A stretch of DNA of 14,204 nt, from NCBI GenBank assembly GCA_005773145.1, contig SXHS01000071.1, positions 1 through 14,204 of the forward strand, read 5' to 3'. The notes below the pieces were generated by a model. That model was not told where the DNA came from. It saw only the letters and a list, made by a program, of their open reading frames with translations, and searched no databases. This stretch comes from Planctomycetaceae bacterium. GTDB lineage: Bacteria > Planctomycetota > Planctomycetia > Pirellulales > Pirellulaceae. Both the position numbers and the translations under genes were made by a program. Below, piece by piece: positions 13,098 through 14,204 of the stretch (the first letter of the stretch is position 1; each line of letters starts with the position of its first letter).

Positions 13098-14204
13098 TTA
13101 AGGCAAGTGTAGTTTCTTGTAGCGGAATCGCTGAGGCGTGTCCGTCGTCTGCCCCAAACGTTCACGCCGTTGTTGCTCGTAGACCTGAAAATTGCCCTCG
13201 CACCAATGGACATAGGCGTCCCCCTCGAAGGCCAAGATATGTGTGGCCACACGGTCGAGAAACCAGCGGTCATGGCTGATGACCACCACGCACCCGACAT
13301 AGTTGAGAATCGCCTCCTCCAGTGCGCGCAGGGTGTCGACATCCAGGTCGTTTGTCGGCTCATCCAACAATAACACATTGGACCCGCGTCGCAGCAACTT
13401 CGCCAGATGCACGCGATTACGTTCTCCGCCGGACAGCTGCCCAAGTTTCTTTTCTTGATCGGGGCCACGGAAATTAAATCGCGACACAGAGGCGCGTGCA
13501 TTGATGGATCGCCCCCCCATCGCCAAGGTATCGTGACCTCCTGAGATTTCTTCAAACACGGTCAAGTCGGGATCCAAGGCATCCCGCATCTGGTCCACGT
13601 AACCCAGTTCGACCGTGGGACCGATGCGCAATTCTCCTTGGTCTGGCGTCTCCTGACCGACCATCATCCGAAACAGGGTCGTCTTGCCAGCCCCATTAGG
13701 TCCGATCACTCCCACGATACCCCCGGCTGGCAGCCGAAAGGAGAGACGATCGATCAGGACGTTGTCACCATACTGCTTACAGACATCCTGGGCCTCGATC
13801 ACCAAGTCCCCCAGATGTTTGCCAGGCGGAATTTGAATCTCGAACTCTTCCAGCCGTTCCTCGAAGGCCTGCCGCGACATTTGCTCGTAGGCATTGATGC
13901 GAGCCTTACTTTTTGCCTGTCGCGCTCGCGGGGCCATGCGAATCCATTCCAGTTCGCGTTGGAGCGTGCGTTGCCGCGCTGCTTGCGACTTCTCCTCACG
14001 AGCCAGCCGATCTTGCTTTTGCTCCAGCCACGAACTGTAATTGCCCTCCCAGGGAATCCCGCGACCGCGATCCAGCTCCAAGATCCAACCGGCAACATTA
14101 TCTAAGAAGTAGCGATCGTGGGTCACCGCCACGACGGCGCCTGGGTAATCGGCCAGGTGTCGCTCTAGCCAGGCTACGGCATTTGCGTCCAAGTGGTTGG
14201 TGGG
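13098..14204 (-). CDS. ettA: ABC-F translational throttle ATPase EttA, C-terminal part
   Basis: The gene enters from beyond the right edge; 368 residues are visible. The visible part starts at PTNHLD of the first ABC domain's Walker B, then its H-loop VTHDRYFLD. Next are the toe-print arm region (GNYSSWLEQKQDRL), the P-site tRNA-interaction linker with its basic ELEWIRMAPRARQAKSKARI helix, and the signature of EttA IPPGKHLGDLVIE. The second ABC domain is complete: Walker A GPNGAGKTT, SGGERNRVHLAK, Walker B LLLDEPTNDLDVDTLRALE, and H-loop VVISHDRWFLDRVATHIL. It ends with QRFRYKKL, like E. coli EttA. EttA has no membrane domain; it binds the ribosomal E site and gates the first elongation steps according to the ATP/ADP ratio. 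Linker and termini favour EttA over other ABC-F members (Uup, YheS, YbiT). Confidence 0.95.
   Translation of the reverse strand, partial: PTNHLDANAVAWLERHLADYPGAVVAVTHDRYFLDNVAGWILELDRGRGIPWEGNYSSWLEQKQDRLAREEKSQAARQRTLQRELEWIRMAPRARQAKSKARINAYEQMSRQAFEERLEEFEIQIPPGKHLGDLVIEAQDVCKQYGDNVLIDRLSFRLPAGGIVGVIGPNGAGKTTLFRMMVGQETPDQGELRIGPTVELGYVDQMRDALDPDLTVFEEISGGHDTLAMGGRSINARASVSRFNFRGPDQEKKLGQLSGGERNRVHLAKLLRRGSNVLLLDEPTNDLDVDTLRALEEAILNYVGCVVVISHDRWFLDRVATHILAFEGDAYVHWCEGNFQVYEQQRRERLGQTTDTPQRFRYKKLHLP

Noticed and set aside
12526..13101. 191-codon + strand frame through the inverted repeat
   Set aside because: Its first part is the translated hairpin repeat and the rest is antisense to the H1-tailed gene, whose ribosome site is far better.
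1..14204. CRISPR array, tRNA, rRNA, transposase or attachment site
   Set aside because: No regularly spaced repeats, cloverleaf, ribosomal segment, transposase motif or flanking target duplication was seen.

Overview
The window looks like chromosomal DNA from a planctomycete (PVC group). This is an inference from gene content, not a database result. Supporting signs are a moderately high G+C content and several small proteins of a type I associate with planctomycete genomes: a 77-residue Cys-x4-Cys protein, a 161-residue acidic protein, a short protein with a histone-H1-like tail, and a secreted thioredoxin carrying a double YHS-like C-terminus. A long inverted repeat built from CGCGGAG-type words and weak or absent Shine-Dalgarno sites on some genes fit the same picture. 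Both ends of the window cut through genes.

Layout. At 1-1917 (+) lie the C-terminal part of a membrane glycosyltransferase and an O-antigen-ligase/Wzy-type polymerase; together they look like the end of a surface-polysaccharide locus. At 1911-4296 (-) lie rho and, just downstream of it, a metal-site-bearing protein that may be polysaccharide-deacetylase-like; its stop overlaps the polymerase stop. At 4297-5100 is an 0.8-kb spacer between divergent genes, with short direct repeats. At 5101-6600 (+) is an exported thioredoxin-linker-YHS-YHS protein. At 6627-9798 (-) lie a small secreted basic protein, a YpdA-type flavin disulfide reductase and glycerol kinase, all in the same direction. At 9799-10259 is a second divergent spacer. 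At 10260-12503 (+) is a tight run: proC, the 77-residue protein, the 161-residue protein and an EF-P paralogue of the YeiP/EfpL type. At 12504-12707 is a convergent spacer carrying the inverted repeat. At 12708-14204 (-) are the H1-tailed small protein and the C-terminal two-thirds of the ABC-F ATPase EttA.

How the genes fit together. The left end concerns extracellular polysaccharide. Rho, EfpL and EttA are three core gene-expression factors: transcription termination, rescue at proline-rich stalls, and translational throttling. The thioredoxin-YHS protein has a long Ala/Pro linker with Pro-Pro-Pro runs, so it is a plausible in-window client of EfpL. No CRISPR array, tRNA, rRNA, transposase or phage gene is visible, and I see no clear defence or secondary-metabolite system. 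The most interesting items are a nine-G tract inside the polysaccharide polymerase, the double-YHS fusion, the proC-to-EfpL run with two unassigned partners, and the inverted repeat.
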